This document shows, in pieces, positions 11,180 through 21,430 of a DNA stretch of 64,000 bases (its first letter is position 1; the number at the start of each line of letters is the position of its first letter). The DNA is from Gnetum montanum (taxonomy: Eukaryota; Streptophyta; Gnetopsida; Gnetales; Gnetaceae), in contig MNCI01008953.1 of NCBI GenBank assembly GCA_015680685.1, positions 54,733-118,732 of the forward strand, given 5' to 3'. Under the pieces are notes generated by a model, which was not told the origin of the DNA, did not search any database, and saw only the letters and a list, made by a program, of their open reading frames with translations. A program made the position numbers and the translations under genes.

Positions 11180-12666
11180 GCTTGCTCCTTTACCATTTAA
11201 TCGATTAATCTTTGTATCTAATGGATAGACATTTCAAAGAATTGACCTTGGGCGTAAACCCCAAGGGTCTCTCTAGTCTTGTCTCTGAGCCCATCAACAA
11301 TGTGTTGTAGTTACTCTTATTAATAAAATCCATGGTATGGTCACCTATGCAATAGTGAATAGTATCAATCCATTGCCACATCAAGGGATTTGTGAGTCCC
11401 TTACTTCCATCGTTGGATTTTTTTTTCAAAGATTGGACACCTGGGAATAATTTTGATATTTATCATTAAAAAGTTCCAACATGGTACTCCATCTTCTTGT
11501 TGATTCTAGTTCCAATAATCTGTACCAACTTTCAGCTTCTTTCACAAGTGTCCTTAGGAAAAAATTCAATTTCTACCAATCACTTTCAATGTTTTGTAAG
11601 GTATAGGCATCTTGTAATGCTTGAAGGTGATGTTAAGGATCTATGTTGTACCCACCTTCAAATCTAGGCATGTTATTCATGTCAAGCTACTTGATGTGAC
11701 TATTCCTTATATGCTTGGTTGGGATATAAATAGTTTCATGTATGTTGATCATACTTTAGGTTGCCAGTAGGGGCTCTTCACATTCATAGGGTTCATTAGC
11801 TCTAATGTAGCATTCTCCCCTTTAATGCTCATCTCTCTCTTTGCTCTCATGGCTATCCCTATTTCTGCTCAATTCGTGCTCTTCATCTTCTTCATCATAG
11901 TACCTTTGATGATAGTTATCATGATCATGAGTTTGATGCCTTTCCCTATCATGGTCTCTGTACCTATGTCGTCTTGTATCAGAGTCCATTGATGATCATG
12001 AGGATGAGGATGAAGATGTGGGAGAACGATGTCAACTAGTCCTTCTTCTATGACTCTAATGTTCTTCTTTTTAGTATCTAGTAGTAACTCTTATCCTTAA
12101 GTCCTATTTATACTTAGATTCTTTAGCTTCCCTTCTATGTATCTCTACTACAATTGAATGTATTTGAGCCTTAATAGGTTCATCTTATTTAATAATGGAC
12201 ATTAGAGAGTTATCTTCATGATCTGACTAAAGCTTTTGTATTATGAATGCATTACCATCTAGTTCTTTTAAGACCACAAGTTAATCTACTTCCCTTTGCT
12301 ATGGGCATGTCTAATCTCTATTGTAGCATCTCTCTTCATCTACTCCTCTATGGGTTGATAAGACCTTGTCATGTTTTTGGTCACATGGTACCCTTGTGCA
12401 TCACTCAAATTCATCCCCCTGAGAGTTTTTTGAAGCATGATGTACATTGCACATTCTAAAGGTAAAACAATATTGTCTTGTATGTCTCTCCACCTTAGTT
12501 GCACATCTTGATGAAAGATGAAAGTAAAATTAGGATAGTAGGGGTTAATATGAGCATAAAAGATTCTAGATTGCATTGGCACACCTCATTCATTGTCCTT
12601 ACCTATGCTATTATTACCTTTCTTTGTCTCTTTGGTAGGTCATTTTGTATCTATTGCTGAATCCAT
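11180..12666 (-). pseudogene. Element E: gag of a family 1 element
   Basis: The segment is read on the minus strand from an ATG at 12666. It contains AHINPYYPNFTFIFHQDVQL (12340-12582 region), matching the HPDEYVPNFTFILHWDEQL segment of F's gag, and further down the SFPGVHP-like stretch around 11640 that aligns with 55430-55600 of G. Gag would form the particle that packages element RNA. No polymerase follows; the copy ends near 11180 at the displaced family 2 fragment. Multiple stops. Confidence 0.7.
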
Positions 12667-12780
12667 GTTTAGTTATGATGCTTGATTAGTTAACTATGTG
12701 TTCTATTAGAATTGTTAAAGATTAGGAAAAATTAACTTGCAGTTCTTGCTACAATGAACTTTGTAAAATTAGTTACTCAG

Positions 12781-13654
12781 TGATGAGCAGTGAGGTACCC
12801 CTACACCCAACCATATGAATCACAGGCATTCACGCACAATTTAGTTGAATTCTATTGATGGGACTAGCTATGAAATCTAGATCATTATGCTTTGATCACA
12901 ATTTGCTATCTTCCCACTTGGACTAGTGGTAGCTTTGTCATGTATGGTTTTGTCCAAAGTGAGGCATATGATGTTGTCTAATTCTATGATACTCCTAATG
13001 ATGATAAAGAGATGAATTAATTAAGCTACTGAACAATGGAAAGTGAAATCTAACTAGCCTATGTGTGATGGGTATCCACTCTTAATCATCTGTATATGTC
13101 TTGGACTTCATGAGACTACTTCTAGGATTACCAAGCGTATGTCACTCAGTGTGCCAAATGATACACTACTGGATTACCAAGTACTTACACTTAAATTCTC
13201 ATGATTAAGGTGTACACATTTTGCTTAATAATAGAAATAGTAAATAGCAATAAATGGAAACATTAACTAAAGAGAATAGTAAATAATTAAAGAAATAATA
13301 AATCTAAGTGAATGCAGCAATGATGGAAGTAATCTTGATCTTTATTTCTAGTCATGTAACATGTCCAAGTATGCCGCACTCAAACTAAGGTGCCCTATGA
13401 TTACAAACATCACACTACAGGCATGCACTAGAAATAATAGAAATCCAAGAAAGACTATCAAAAACTGAGAACTAAAACTATATTCTTTCTATTATCATTC
13501 AAACCATGCATCCAAGTGTTGTATTTATAGGCTCACATGGAGGAGACGATATTGGATATCTGACATTAGTTCTTGGGCTTCAATATCAAGTCTTTGATAT
13601 TGGGGCTCTAATATTAGATATTTGATATTGGGCTAATAGATTCATGACTCATCA
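12781..13654 (-). repeat. Family 1 LTR shared by elements D and E
   Basis: Minus-strand LTR, 874 bp, with perfect TGATGAG...CTCATCA ends. On its low side lies the gag of E; on its high side lies the polypurine tract and 3' end of D. It therefore serves as E's 5' LTR and D's 3' LTR at once. The PBS expected at 12763-12780 is not recognisable. A TATA box (minus strand) lies at 13522-13529. Short GATATTGG-type repeats mark the U3 start near 13545-13630. Confidence 0.85.
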
Positions 13655-13680
13655 TACCCTCATGAATAAATAAAAACTCA
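13655..13680 (-). other. Polypurine tract region, element D
   Basis: The minus strand reads ATTCATGAGGGTA directly before the LTR, a decayed version of AGTCATGGGGGTA seen at 2412 and 52328. Confidence 0.55.
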
Positions 13681-13879
13681 TGCTCAAGTTAAACAAAATG
13701 AGGAACAAGTTCTATACAAGATATTGGAAAGGTATGGAATTATTGACTAACTTAAACAACAAACAAAATAATTGACTCTTACATGTTGTAGTTGTGTAGT
13801 ACAAAAATGAGACACAATATTACAAGACAAAAACTAGGAAGCTCATGTGGTACTTGGAGGCTATGGCTCCTCCATTGGT

Positions 13880-14215
13880 TGCCTCTCTTTGTCTTTAGGC
13901 TTGTGAAATTTGTAGTGATTAAGAAAAGCCTATATATTTTCTTCTTCTATCCATGAATCATGTAATTTCTAGGCTACTAAATCGATGTGGGCTGCTGCTG
14001 GTATGTCCCAAGGACATGGAAGCTATAGAAACATTTGATTGGCCTTCATGTACTAGACCACAAACTACCATCATTCTTCCTCAAAAATCCTAGCTTTTTC
14101 TCTCAATTTGTGATAATCTATCAATCTGCTAGCTAGGTTTGAGGCAACATCCCTTTGTCTATGGTAATTGTTGGCACATTTGGCCATTTCATAGAATAGC
14201 AAAAGTAGATACTAG
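13880..14215 (-). pseudogene. Carboxy end of the extra coiled-coil ORF, element D
   Basis: The minus strand encodes DVASNLASRLIDYHKL, then LPCPWDIPAAAHI and a KDKER-rich tail. F has the homologous SVAENLAKRMNNY, LPCPWDVPTLAHI and a proline-rich tail at 59020-59345. The strong LPCPWD-P conservation between two diverged copies shows that this part was under constraint. The rest of the ORF lies at 17580-19473, beyond the 3.3 kb insert. Confidence 0.7.
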
Positions 14216-14397
14216 AAAAAGGCAATGGTAGGGAACATGATAAAAATATGAATGATATTAATTCTGCCACACTTCCATCATTTGTGTATACAAGATAAAA
14301 AAAATATTCAAATGAAAAAGATGATGGTTGTCATCTTATTGATATACATAATCCTGGAGGCCTTATTTGGATTGATGTGGACGAGCCTTTAAGAAAA

Positions 14398-14481
14398 ACA
14401 AACAAACAAACAGGAGGACAAAAGGAAAGAAAAATCCAANAAAACAAACAAACAGGAGGACAAAAGGAAAGAAAAATCCAA
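14398..14481. repeat. Direct duplication around an N
   Basis: About 40 bases (AACAAACAAACAGGAGGACA and the following AAAGGAAAGAAAAATCCAA) occur once before and once after the N at 14440. The N between identical flanks suggests an unmerged contig overlap rather than biology. Confidence 0.75.
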
Positions 14482-14634
14482 CATCATTTCTCTGTGAAAA
14501 TTTTCCAAAACATTGATTTCTTGGCAAAGTAGATTTTATGAGCTCACAAAGAAGCAGGAGGCCTCGCCTGGTTCACCAATGGTCTCTAGAGCCTGCTCAG
14601 AGTGATCAGAAGAAGCTTGATTCTCAAGCAGGGC

Positions 14635-15110
14635 ATGGCGATGGAAGCAGAAAAAACCCACAAAGAGAAACTCTTCAAATTCCTGTGAGCTTTCTTGTAT
14701 CTCTACATGGCTACTCTGGTTTTTGAAACCTTGGCCTACTTGCAAGGGTGGCAGCATTTCTACTACACTCCATAGATGCATTTCTCCATGCCGGTTGCTG
14801 CTACTAATTCTTTTGGGGATTTGCTGGAGTAGATCTATCTCAATTGGGTTTCCTTTCGATTTGCCTACATTATGCACCCAATTCAGACTCTTTCTGATAT
14901 CTGCATTCTTCTGTTTCTCATCCAATCCATCAACCACATTGTTCTATATATTGGCTGCTTCTGGATCAGATCCCAATGTGCAATGAGAAAGAAGTGTACG
15001 AATAATCTATATCTACTATTTGTGAATGATTGGCCAAAAGACCATCTCTTGGTTTAGGTATTGGATGACTTAGATGATGAAGAGGTTCAACAATCTGATG
15101 GAGGTAAGCA
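14635..15110 (+). pseudogene. CSLC: Cellulose synthase-like C (xyloglucan glucan synthase) fragment
   Basis: CSLC proteins are Golgi glycosyltransferases that make the xyloglucan backbone. From the ATG at 14635 the frame reads KTHKEKLFKFL, a first membrane segment with VFETLAYLQGW, then WVSFRFAYIMHPIQTLSDIC and LLFLIQSINHIVLYIGCFWI (second membrane segment). After a frame shift come IPMCNEKEVYE and, after another shift, DWPKDHLLV-VLDDLDDEEVQ. These are the collinear amino-terminal landmarks of the family (IPMCNEREVY, DWPKDRLLVQVLDDSDD). At least three in-frame stops and two shifts are present, and the catalytic domain after the first Asp motif is missing. The family membership is recognised from motifs only. 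It is a clear pseudogene, truncated after about a quarter of the protein. Confidence 0.8.
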
Positions 15111-15229
15111 AGCCAAAAGAACACTGCTCTACCAAGAGGTCCTACAATATTAATTTTTGACACTATCATCTCAGCCCTAGCTCATCCTTCGGCTCTTCAT
15201 CTGTTTGCGGAAATGGTGAGCCGAAGGTT

Positions 15230-15600
15230 TATCTTGGACACGTGGATAGTCAACAACCTTTTAACATGCAACATTTGCACATCACCCTCGGAAGTAATGA
15301 TGATGATGGGACAACAGAGGTGCAGCTCAGTGAGACACGCATCATGGTGGTGGCAACAATGCACATGGTGTAGCACAATCACGCCACAGTGGCTGACGTG
15401 GCCGTCATCGTGGACCGAAGCTGAGCTCTGGACTCAGAGTTGCTCTTTTCTCTGGAAAGGCCTTGAGGGTACTCCAGCTTGACATCGCCATGCTTGATAA
15501 TTGTGGCTATATTTCCAATGCTGCTAACATCATCACACCCATCGCGTTGCTGGAGTTTCGGTGCCCCGAGTGCAACACTAACAACCATGGCAGTGAGAAG
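15230..15600 (+). pseudogene. RRP45: Exosome subunit RRP45-like fragment
   Basis: RRP45 is a core-ring subunit of the RNA exosome (RNase PH fold; CER7 in Arabidopsis). The + strand shows, in shifting frames, QQPFNMQHLHITLG, DGTTEVQLSETRIMV, VADVAVIVDRS, ALDSELLF and RVLQLDIAMLDNCG followed by NAANIITPIALLEFRCPEC. The same order and spacing occurs in plant RRP45 (RPFDF..., SSEVQLGET, VIDRGLRESRAVDTE, VRVDLHILDNGGN, DAANIAALAAL, FRRPDC). The segment between EVQL and VIDR is shortened. Frame shifts and stops make it non-functional. No intron-like gap is visible, so it could derive from cDNA or from a captured, deleted gene. Confidence 0.75.
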
Positions 15601-16070
15601 CAACAGTGCGGGAAAGCGAGCCAAAGGTCCAGATTATCTCCTCCACGGTGCCTACGCTTGTGCCTATGGTTGTGGGCAATAATATATAGAAAATGCTGCA
15701 GAAAAAAAATGCCTACAAGCATGGTAGAAAGCCCAAGGCTGTGACTCAACAAGACCAGGGTTGTTCTTCTGTGATCATCTCTTCATGTTTGTTGCCGTCT
15801 TCACCTGCAGCGCTCTCAAGGACAAGGAAGGTATCTGCTTTCTCTACTGGAGACAGGTGGTGAATGTAGAAGCCCCCACACCGTTGGCTCTTCAGGAACT
15901 GAACACCACACAACAACGTTACCAAATACAGTAGCAGAGCCTTCTTTCATGGTGGCAATTGATATACTATTCTGGCAGGGCGGAATAATTTGAAATCGTT
16001 TGCAGAAACTGAGCAGTTCCAGGCCTGGTGCCTTCACATTCGAACTTAACATTTAGAGGCATTCTTAACG
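15600..16070. other. Exon-like, GC-richer stretch of unknown origin
   Basis: The base composition stays higher than the retroelement background up to about 16060. Short open frames exist on both strands, such as 15507-15752 and 15816-16052 minus and 15463-15744 plus, but none has a recognisable domain. The proximity to CSLC and RRP45 pieces suggests a third captured fragment; I cannot name it. Confidence 0.35.
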
Positions 16071-16327
16071 GCACCAAGAAGGTAGTAGAAAATTTTACGT
16101 AGATTTAAAATGCAAATTTACTTATACAAATTTACAAGGACCGACTTTCTTCATTTAAAAAACCATACAGTCGCCAACACCAACGTATACACTAAGGTGG
16201 ATGCTGAATTACTTTCTTACTACCGCCTATTCATAAAAACTACTAGGGATTCAATGATATTTAATATTTAAAAAATTAAAATTATAAATAATTAAAATAA
16301 AATGACAATTGTATAAAGCTCTTATAG

Positions 16328-17256
16328 TGTTAGAGATCTTAGATTTATATTTTTATCATTATTATTATATGAGTTGTCACTTATAAAAGCAATATTTGTA
16401 ACATTTACACATGCTAATGTTGGCATGATTTTCTCCTAATTTCATGTATAAGTTACAACTTCATAACTTGTTGGGCAAGTAATATCTCCTAACTTGTTGG
16501 GTAAGTTATAGCTTCCTTACTTGGGAGAGAAGTTAGCTAAGATATTTTAGAAATACCTAACTACCTTTTGAACCCTATAAAAACGCTTCAAGGGTTAGAA
16601 GAAAAGAGGGGACTTTTGGATGAGCTCTCACTTGGAGATACATTTTGGCTCTTGGAAGAGCATTTGTAAAGAAGACATTATAAAAGATTGCTTGTAAGAT
16701 GACTTGCTAAAGAAAAGATTTCAACCTATTGTTCATAGTCTTGTGAGTTATGCTTATTATTTTTTATTTTTTTTAAATTTTTTAGCTAGTGGTTTAGATA
16801 GTATCATGCTTGGCAAGTAATTTTGGGATTTTTAGATTGCTCTTATTGTTCTTGTTGCATGATAGAAAATTTCTATTAAAATTTTTCATAGAAGAGCTTG
16901 TGGTTAAAAGCCTTAAGAGCATTTTAGTAGTGAATTTTATTANGTTTACGCAACATTTTTTTTGGGTAGCATAGTAGGATTGTCTTGAAGAAATTGCTTA
17001 TTTGAGCCTTGGAAGTTTCAAAAATTCATAGTTATTGAATTTGGGATAGCTTTATTGCGAAGTGTTTACTCATATCATTTTACCTTGTTTAAACGTTTGA
17101 GGTCTTAACACAAATCTACTTTCTTTTCTTTCTATTTCCATTGAATCTTGCTCTATTTCTAGTTTTCTTGTGGAACTATTTCTTTCTCTGGGAAAAATTA
17201 GAAGTAGATTTGTGGAGTTGTGCTCAAATATTTTTTGCAAAATTTTATTTCTTACA
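16328..17256 (+). repeat. Copia-like LTR
   Basis: The block starts TGTTAGAG and ends TTCTTACA (imperfect inverted ends), carries a TATAAAAA box at 16575-16582, and is followed after three bases by AGGTATTATAAG, a poor match to the initiator-Met tRNA primer site (TGGTATCAGAGC). No coding sequence follows and no second LTR was found. One N is at 16943. It could be a solo or truncated 5' LTR; the assignment rests on architecture only. Confidence 0.4.
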
Positions 17257-17579
17257 AGTAGGTATTATAAGAACCGCATAGACTAGGAAATTGCACAAAA
17301 TAGGAACTCCCAACAACTCATAGTACCTGGAAAAGTTGGTTGAATCTCTTTAACATAAGTTATTTATAGTTTTACACACAACCCAATCTTTTCATTTTTC
17401 ACAACAGCATACCACAATAGCACACACACATACTCACATTAACTACTGAGTATATTTGGAGGTATCTGGGCCTTGGTGTTGCTAGAGACCAACAAGCACC
17501 TAAATCCTGTTTGAGGACACTTGTTGGCGGTCACATCCCAGACGATCGCCAACAGTAATGAGAATTGATCACCTCCAGT

Positions 17580-19473
17580 TTCGAGTTTTCCACATGAAGC
17601 TATGCAAAGCGTCTTTCCAATTTGCAAACTCGTTTTCATATGATGCATCGGTGGTCACTACCCACTTCTCTAGCTTGTTTTGAGGTTAGCCTATTGTTAA
17701 CATGGCAAGGTTGGCATATCTAAGGTTAGCCAGCACCATGTATTCTTTCAAATCTTTGATCTGCAAGTCTTTATTCTTTACTTCCACTAGCTAGACCAAC
17801 ACATAGCTATCTAGAATTAGCTACCATTCAAGATTTTATGTTGATAGGGACCTAATGTGAGCCTTAGCCATTTGGATTTCCTTCTCATTTATTTGGTTAT
17901 ACATGTCTACCTTGTTATAGAAGTGTTTCCTTAGTTTTTCCTGCTTCTTGATCTCATTCTGTTGCACACTAGTTTCTATTGTAGACTTTTGTCGAATAGT
18001 GTAGACCTCCTCTATTAAAAGGGTTTTGTTTTCTCTAGCCACTTTATTAATGTCCTAGTTGACCCTCACTACTTATTCTCTTAACTGGTGGACATTCTTC
18101 TTAGGCATGTTCTTTTTCTCTTCAATTATGATCAACCTTGATTTTTTGGTGGTGAGCTACTTGTTTTCCTCTTTCATGGTGGTCAATGCCTTTTTATATG
18201 TGTAGGATTATGTATCAATAATCAAGGCATTCTAGACTACTTTCTTCTTTTCTTATTCTGCAGCTGCACTCTCCTCAATCATCTTGGCTAGTAGTTCCAT
18301 CTTGAATTGTTCTTGTTGGTTAGGAGCAACAAATAAAAAAAATCCCTTTGTTTAGCTCTCAGGGCAGCTAGCTCTTATTATAACATTTTCACTTCCACTT
18401 CTATGTGTTCTTCCCTAACTTTAGCCATGATCATCTTTCCTCTGGTAGCTATGAGGTATAACTATGCCATAGTGACATCATTGGGGATGTCAAATAGGGT
18501 GGTCATCACTTGCCCTATTTATAGTAAATGATCAAGTGCATCCTCATGCACCACAAAATTCATCGAAGTCCTAGCCAACATTTGTATATCTTTGGCACCA
18601 GTGAGATCTACTAGTGGCACCACATGCACATTCAATAATTCTTTTACGTGATTCGTAATCACTTCTATTGCACATGGTGCATCTTCATGCTGCATTACCA
18701 CAACTATGGCACCTTCTCCAATTTCAAGCATCACTTAAAAGGATGTGGCATTTCTAGAGATTTTCCTAGACCACTAGGATCCTCCTCCTAATTGTAACAA
18801 GATATCTGCCCTTGTTGGATTGGTTGAAATAGTGGGCTATATGACATCATTCATTACTCTAAAGAGATTAGACTAATCTCTAGTTCCCCAACTAATAGCC
18901 TCAATGATTTTCTATAGATGACTCATTGAGGACCTATAATTTTGTAGTGGTGGTGGTGGTGGGGCTTGTATTTCTAGGTGTTGTTCAAGCTCACATTGTA
19001 CTTCTACTTCTATTTTTTCTTCCTTCTCTAGTTTTTGCTCTTCACCAAGACCTTTTCTTAGTGCCATAGGTTTCAAGAGTTCAGTGAAGGAGTTGTTTTG
19101 AGCCTTTTGGGGATATCATTCATATATCATAGGATTCTAACACATTTTTATAACTTCTTGATTAGGCAAGGGAATGGAAGTATTAGTTTCCCAGCCATTT
19201 TCTCCTTGAACCATCTCTGAACTTAGATGAAGTACAATTGAGGAAGATTAGCCACATATTTGCCCATTAAGATAGCACTTCCCCTAGATGCAAATGTTGA
19301 GATCCTATTAAGCCATGTTGAAGTACAATTGAGGAAGCTTCTTAATGAATGTTGAATGATTAGGCTTCCTACTCCTCATGCTCTACATGTTTACCTTGTT
19401 GTCCATTACCATCTCTTGGATTCTTAGTTACTCTCTGCAAAGGTTCTCCTTATGCACCTTGTTCTTGGGCCAT
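17580..19473 (-). pseudogene. Extra coiled-coil ORF, amino and central part, element D
   Basis: It starts at ATGGCCCAAG (ATG at 19473), directly after a CTATAG-like splice acceptor. The best preserved piece (17836-18042) is a charged heptad-rich stretch beginning ARENKTLLIEEVYTIRQKST and continuing with NEKEIQMAKAHI. It aligns with ARENAKLRRW..., EEVHVLW, KSTIKIATQKNEAPK and NEKHIQLAKAKV in F (58470-58715). A further match is LQIKDLKEYM..NLRYANLAMLTIG. No RT, integrase, transmembrane or protease motif is seen. It would be a long coiled-coil protein encoded downstream of pol; its function is unknown. Numerous stops. Confidence 0.65.
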
Positions 19474-19855
19474 CTATAATTAAGCAAAGATTAGTTGTTA
19501 CTAAGGTATCGATGGCTATCATTAACAGATGTATACCATACTCTTGACCTTAATTCATTAAGTTCTTAGTTCATATGATTGCACAATTAGGAAATTTTCC
19601 AAGAAAAATTCCCAAAGAGTGTTTATCATCTTTTATGACCCTTCGCAATTTGTTCCTTTTTCCTTATGTATGGCTTATAATAATGGTTATGGTTTCTTGG
19701 GTGGAGAAATTAAGGTTTATAACATTAATATGATTGATTATTCATTAAAATGCCTAATTTTTTTAACACTCTTACCTTTATAATACCCTCTGGGTGGTAG
19801 AAAACTATCAAAAATTAGAATAAGTTTTCCACGCAAGCACCACCCCATGACTAAC
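19474..19855 (-). other. Possible leader intron before extra ORF, element D
   Basis: The minus strand has a GT donor at 19855-19854, just before TAGTCATGGGG, and an AG acceptor at 19475-19474 immediately before the ATG. The same layout appears in A and F. Confidence 0.4.
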
Positions 19856-20003
19856 TTGAACACTTCGAGTTCAAATAGGTGCAAACAACACAAAAATTGG
19901 AGTGGTTGAGAGCCAAATATTGGAAGCTAAAAATGGGTGCATAAAGCTCTGAGTTATAAGAGAAAATTTGAACTCCCCTAGCTACAAATGATGAGAATGA
20001 GGT

Positions 20004-20100
20004 TTGGGCATTGTGGGGATCATATATATAGGTTTTGTATGACTCGATATCAAGTACCCAACGTTGCGTTCCACTTGATATTGGGGTTGGGGTTCAAGAA
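20004..20100 (-). promoter_or_regulatory. LTR-like internal promoter upstream of extra ORF, element D
   Basis: The minus strand has U3-type repeats around 20044-20095 (CTTGATATC, CCCAACGTTG, CTTGATATTGGGG), then TATATATA at 20023-20030, then CACAATGCCCAA at 20015-20004. Element F shows the same order at 50338-50474. The TATA lies about 550 bases before the ORF's ATG. Confidence 0.4.
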
Positions 20101-20190
20101 TATGCATTAAACAAGGAAAATGAGCATGAAANTTGATATTGGGGTTGGGGTTCAAGAATATGCATTAAACAAGGAAAATGAGCATGAAAA
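20077..20190. repeat. 55-base direct duplication around an N
   Basis: The stretch from TTGATATTGGGGTTGGGG through GAGCATGAAA is present on both sides of the single N at 20132, identical by eye. This most likely reflects an unmerged contig overlap. Confidence 0.8.
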
Positions 20191-21430
20191 ATGAACCTCT
20201 ATGATTGGTTGGAAGGTTTGAGGTTAGGTCCATAGTTCTGGGCTAAGTAGAAAATTGATTTGAGGAACTAAAATTGTGATATGGTGAAGTCGTCGATGTA
20301 AAAAGCTTTAGAAGAAGCAAGAAAAAGGGCATTGAAATCGAGGTTGTGGAAAAATCAAGTTAAATAAGAAGGGAAACTATATAATTTAACAATTATGCCC
20401 TTGGAAGGTTAAGAATGACATGGTTATGTCAAACAAGTACAAGTCACGAAAGTTACACAAGTGGATCCTTTCCAAAGTAGGCTCTAGCCTATGATGCCCT
20501 TGTGTAACCATACCTAAAAATGTTCATAGGCACTAAAGGAAATGAATGTAATGCATACCTATGCAACAAAACACACATGTTAAAACCACCAATTTGAGAT
20601 AATTACTCTATGTTATACAAAGCCACAAGTTAGGAACACATGGATAGTGAGATGAGATGGACTGTAGAAAGGATTACAGAAATTGGGATATGAGGTGCTT
20701 TACCATGGACACAATGAATCCTTGTGTGTTATTAATGGTTAAATAATCATGAGCCCTTCTTTCCAAGATTCAAACCAAGTCCAAACCACATTTTAGTGAC
20801 ATCACATCATTTCATCATGTCGATGGACAACCATAAGACTATCATAGTTGCAAGGAGTAACATCACTTGGCATTTTGTTCAAGGAAAGAGCTTAGGTATG
20901 GCACAAATGTGTTTTATTTTTCTTTTTTCTTGAATTTTTGAGAAGCTTCCACATTTTATGGTCCTCTTACTCCCATTTTTTGTTAGATCTAGAAGGATAT
21001 AATTACAACCTCAACAATAAGATAGAACATACAAAAGTGGCCAAAGAGAATCCAAAAATCCCATTGATGTCATACTCCTTACATTCTGCCTTGGTTCTGC
21101 ACTCTTCTATCTCGACACAATGATGATGAATTTATTGTTAGGTTGGATAATGAAAAAGAATATCATTATGACTAGAGCAAGAACCCCTTATTAATGGAAT
21201 GAGTGGATGGATGATGTGGTCTCACTATTCAAATAATCAGCCCCTTATGACTCAACAACATAGAGAAAACCTCACCATAATGGGAAACATAATCTTTTTA
21301 TTCATAAGCACAATTACTAACAAAGAAAATCAAAATAACAAATAGAAGAAATAGAAAAAAATAGGAAAATGATAAAAAATTGTAAAATAAAAATATGGAA
21401 AACACTTACAAATCCTAAAGATTAGAATGG
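20100..21430 (-). other. 3' non-coding region of element D
   Basis: It is collinear with 53280-54270 of G: a block with AAGTGGATCC...GTAGGCTC...ATGCCCTTGTGTAACC near 20455-20510 and a block with GGATGGATGATGTGGTCTCACT near 21210. No gene is supported; 20938-21123 is open but has no homologue in the other copies. Confidence 0.55.

Larger units (their letters stand above)
14215..17575. mobile_element. 3.3 kb insert in element D carrying host-gene fragments
   Basis: The extra ORF of D breaks off near 17580 and resumes near 14215, so the sequence between them is an insertion. It holds a CSLC fragment, an RRP45 fragment, an unidentified exon-like stretch and a Copia-like LTR, with higher GC than its surroundings around 14540-16060. 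Exact ends and a target-site duplication could not be fixed by eye. It may be a gene-capturing transposon (Helitron or Pack-MULE type) or several successive insertions. Confidence 0.55.

Noticed and set aside
14536-15169. Other frames on both strands over the CSLC fragment
   Set aside because: No domain; they are shadows of the CSLC pseudogene.
15379-15624. Minus-strand 81-codon frame looking like a small secreted peptide
   Set aside because: Its first codon is TTG, not ATG, an upstream stop precedes it, and the + strand of the same DNA carries RRP45 homology.
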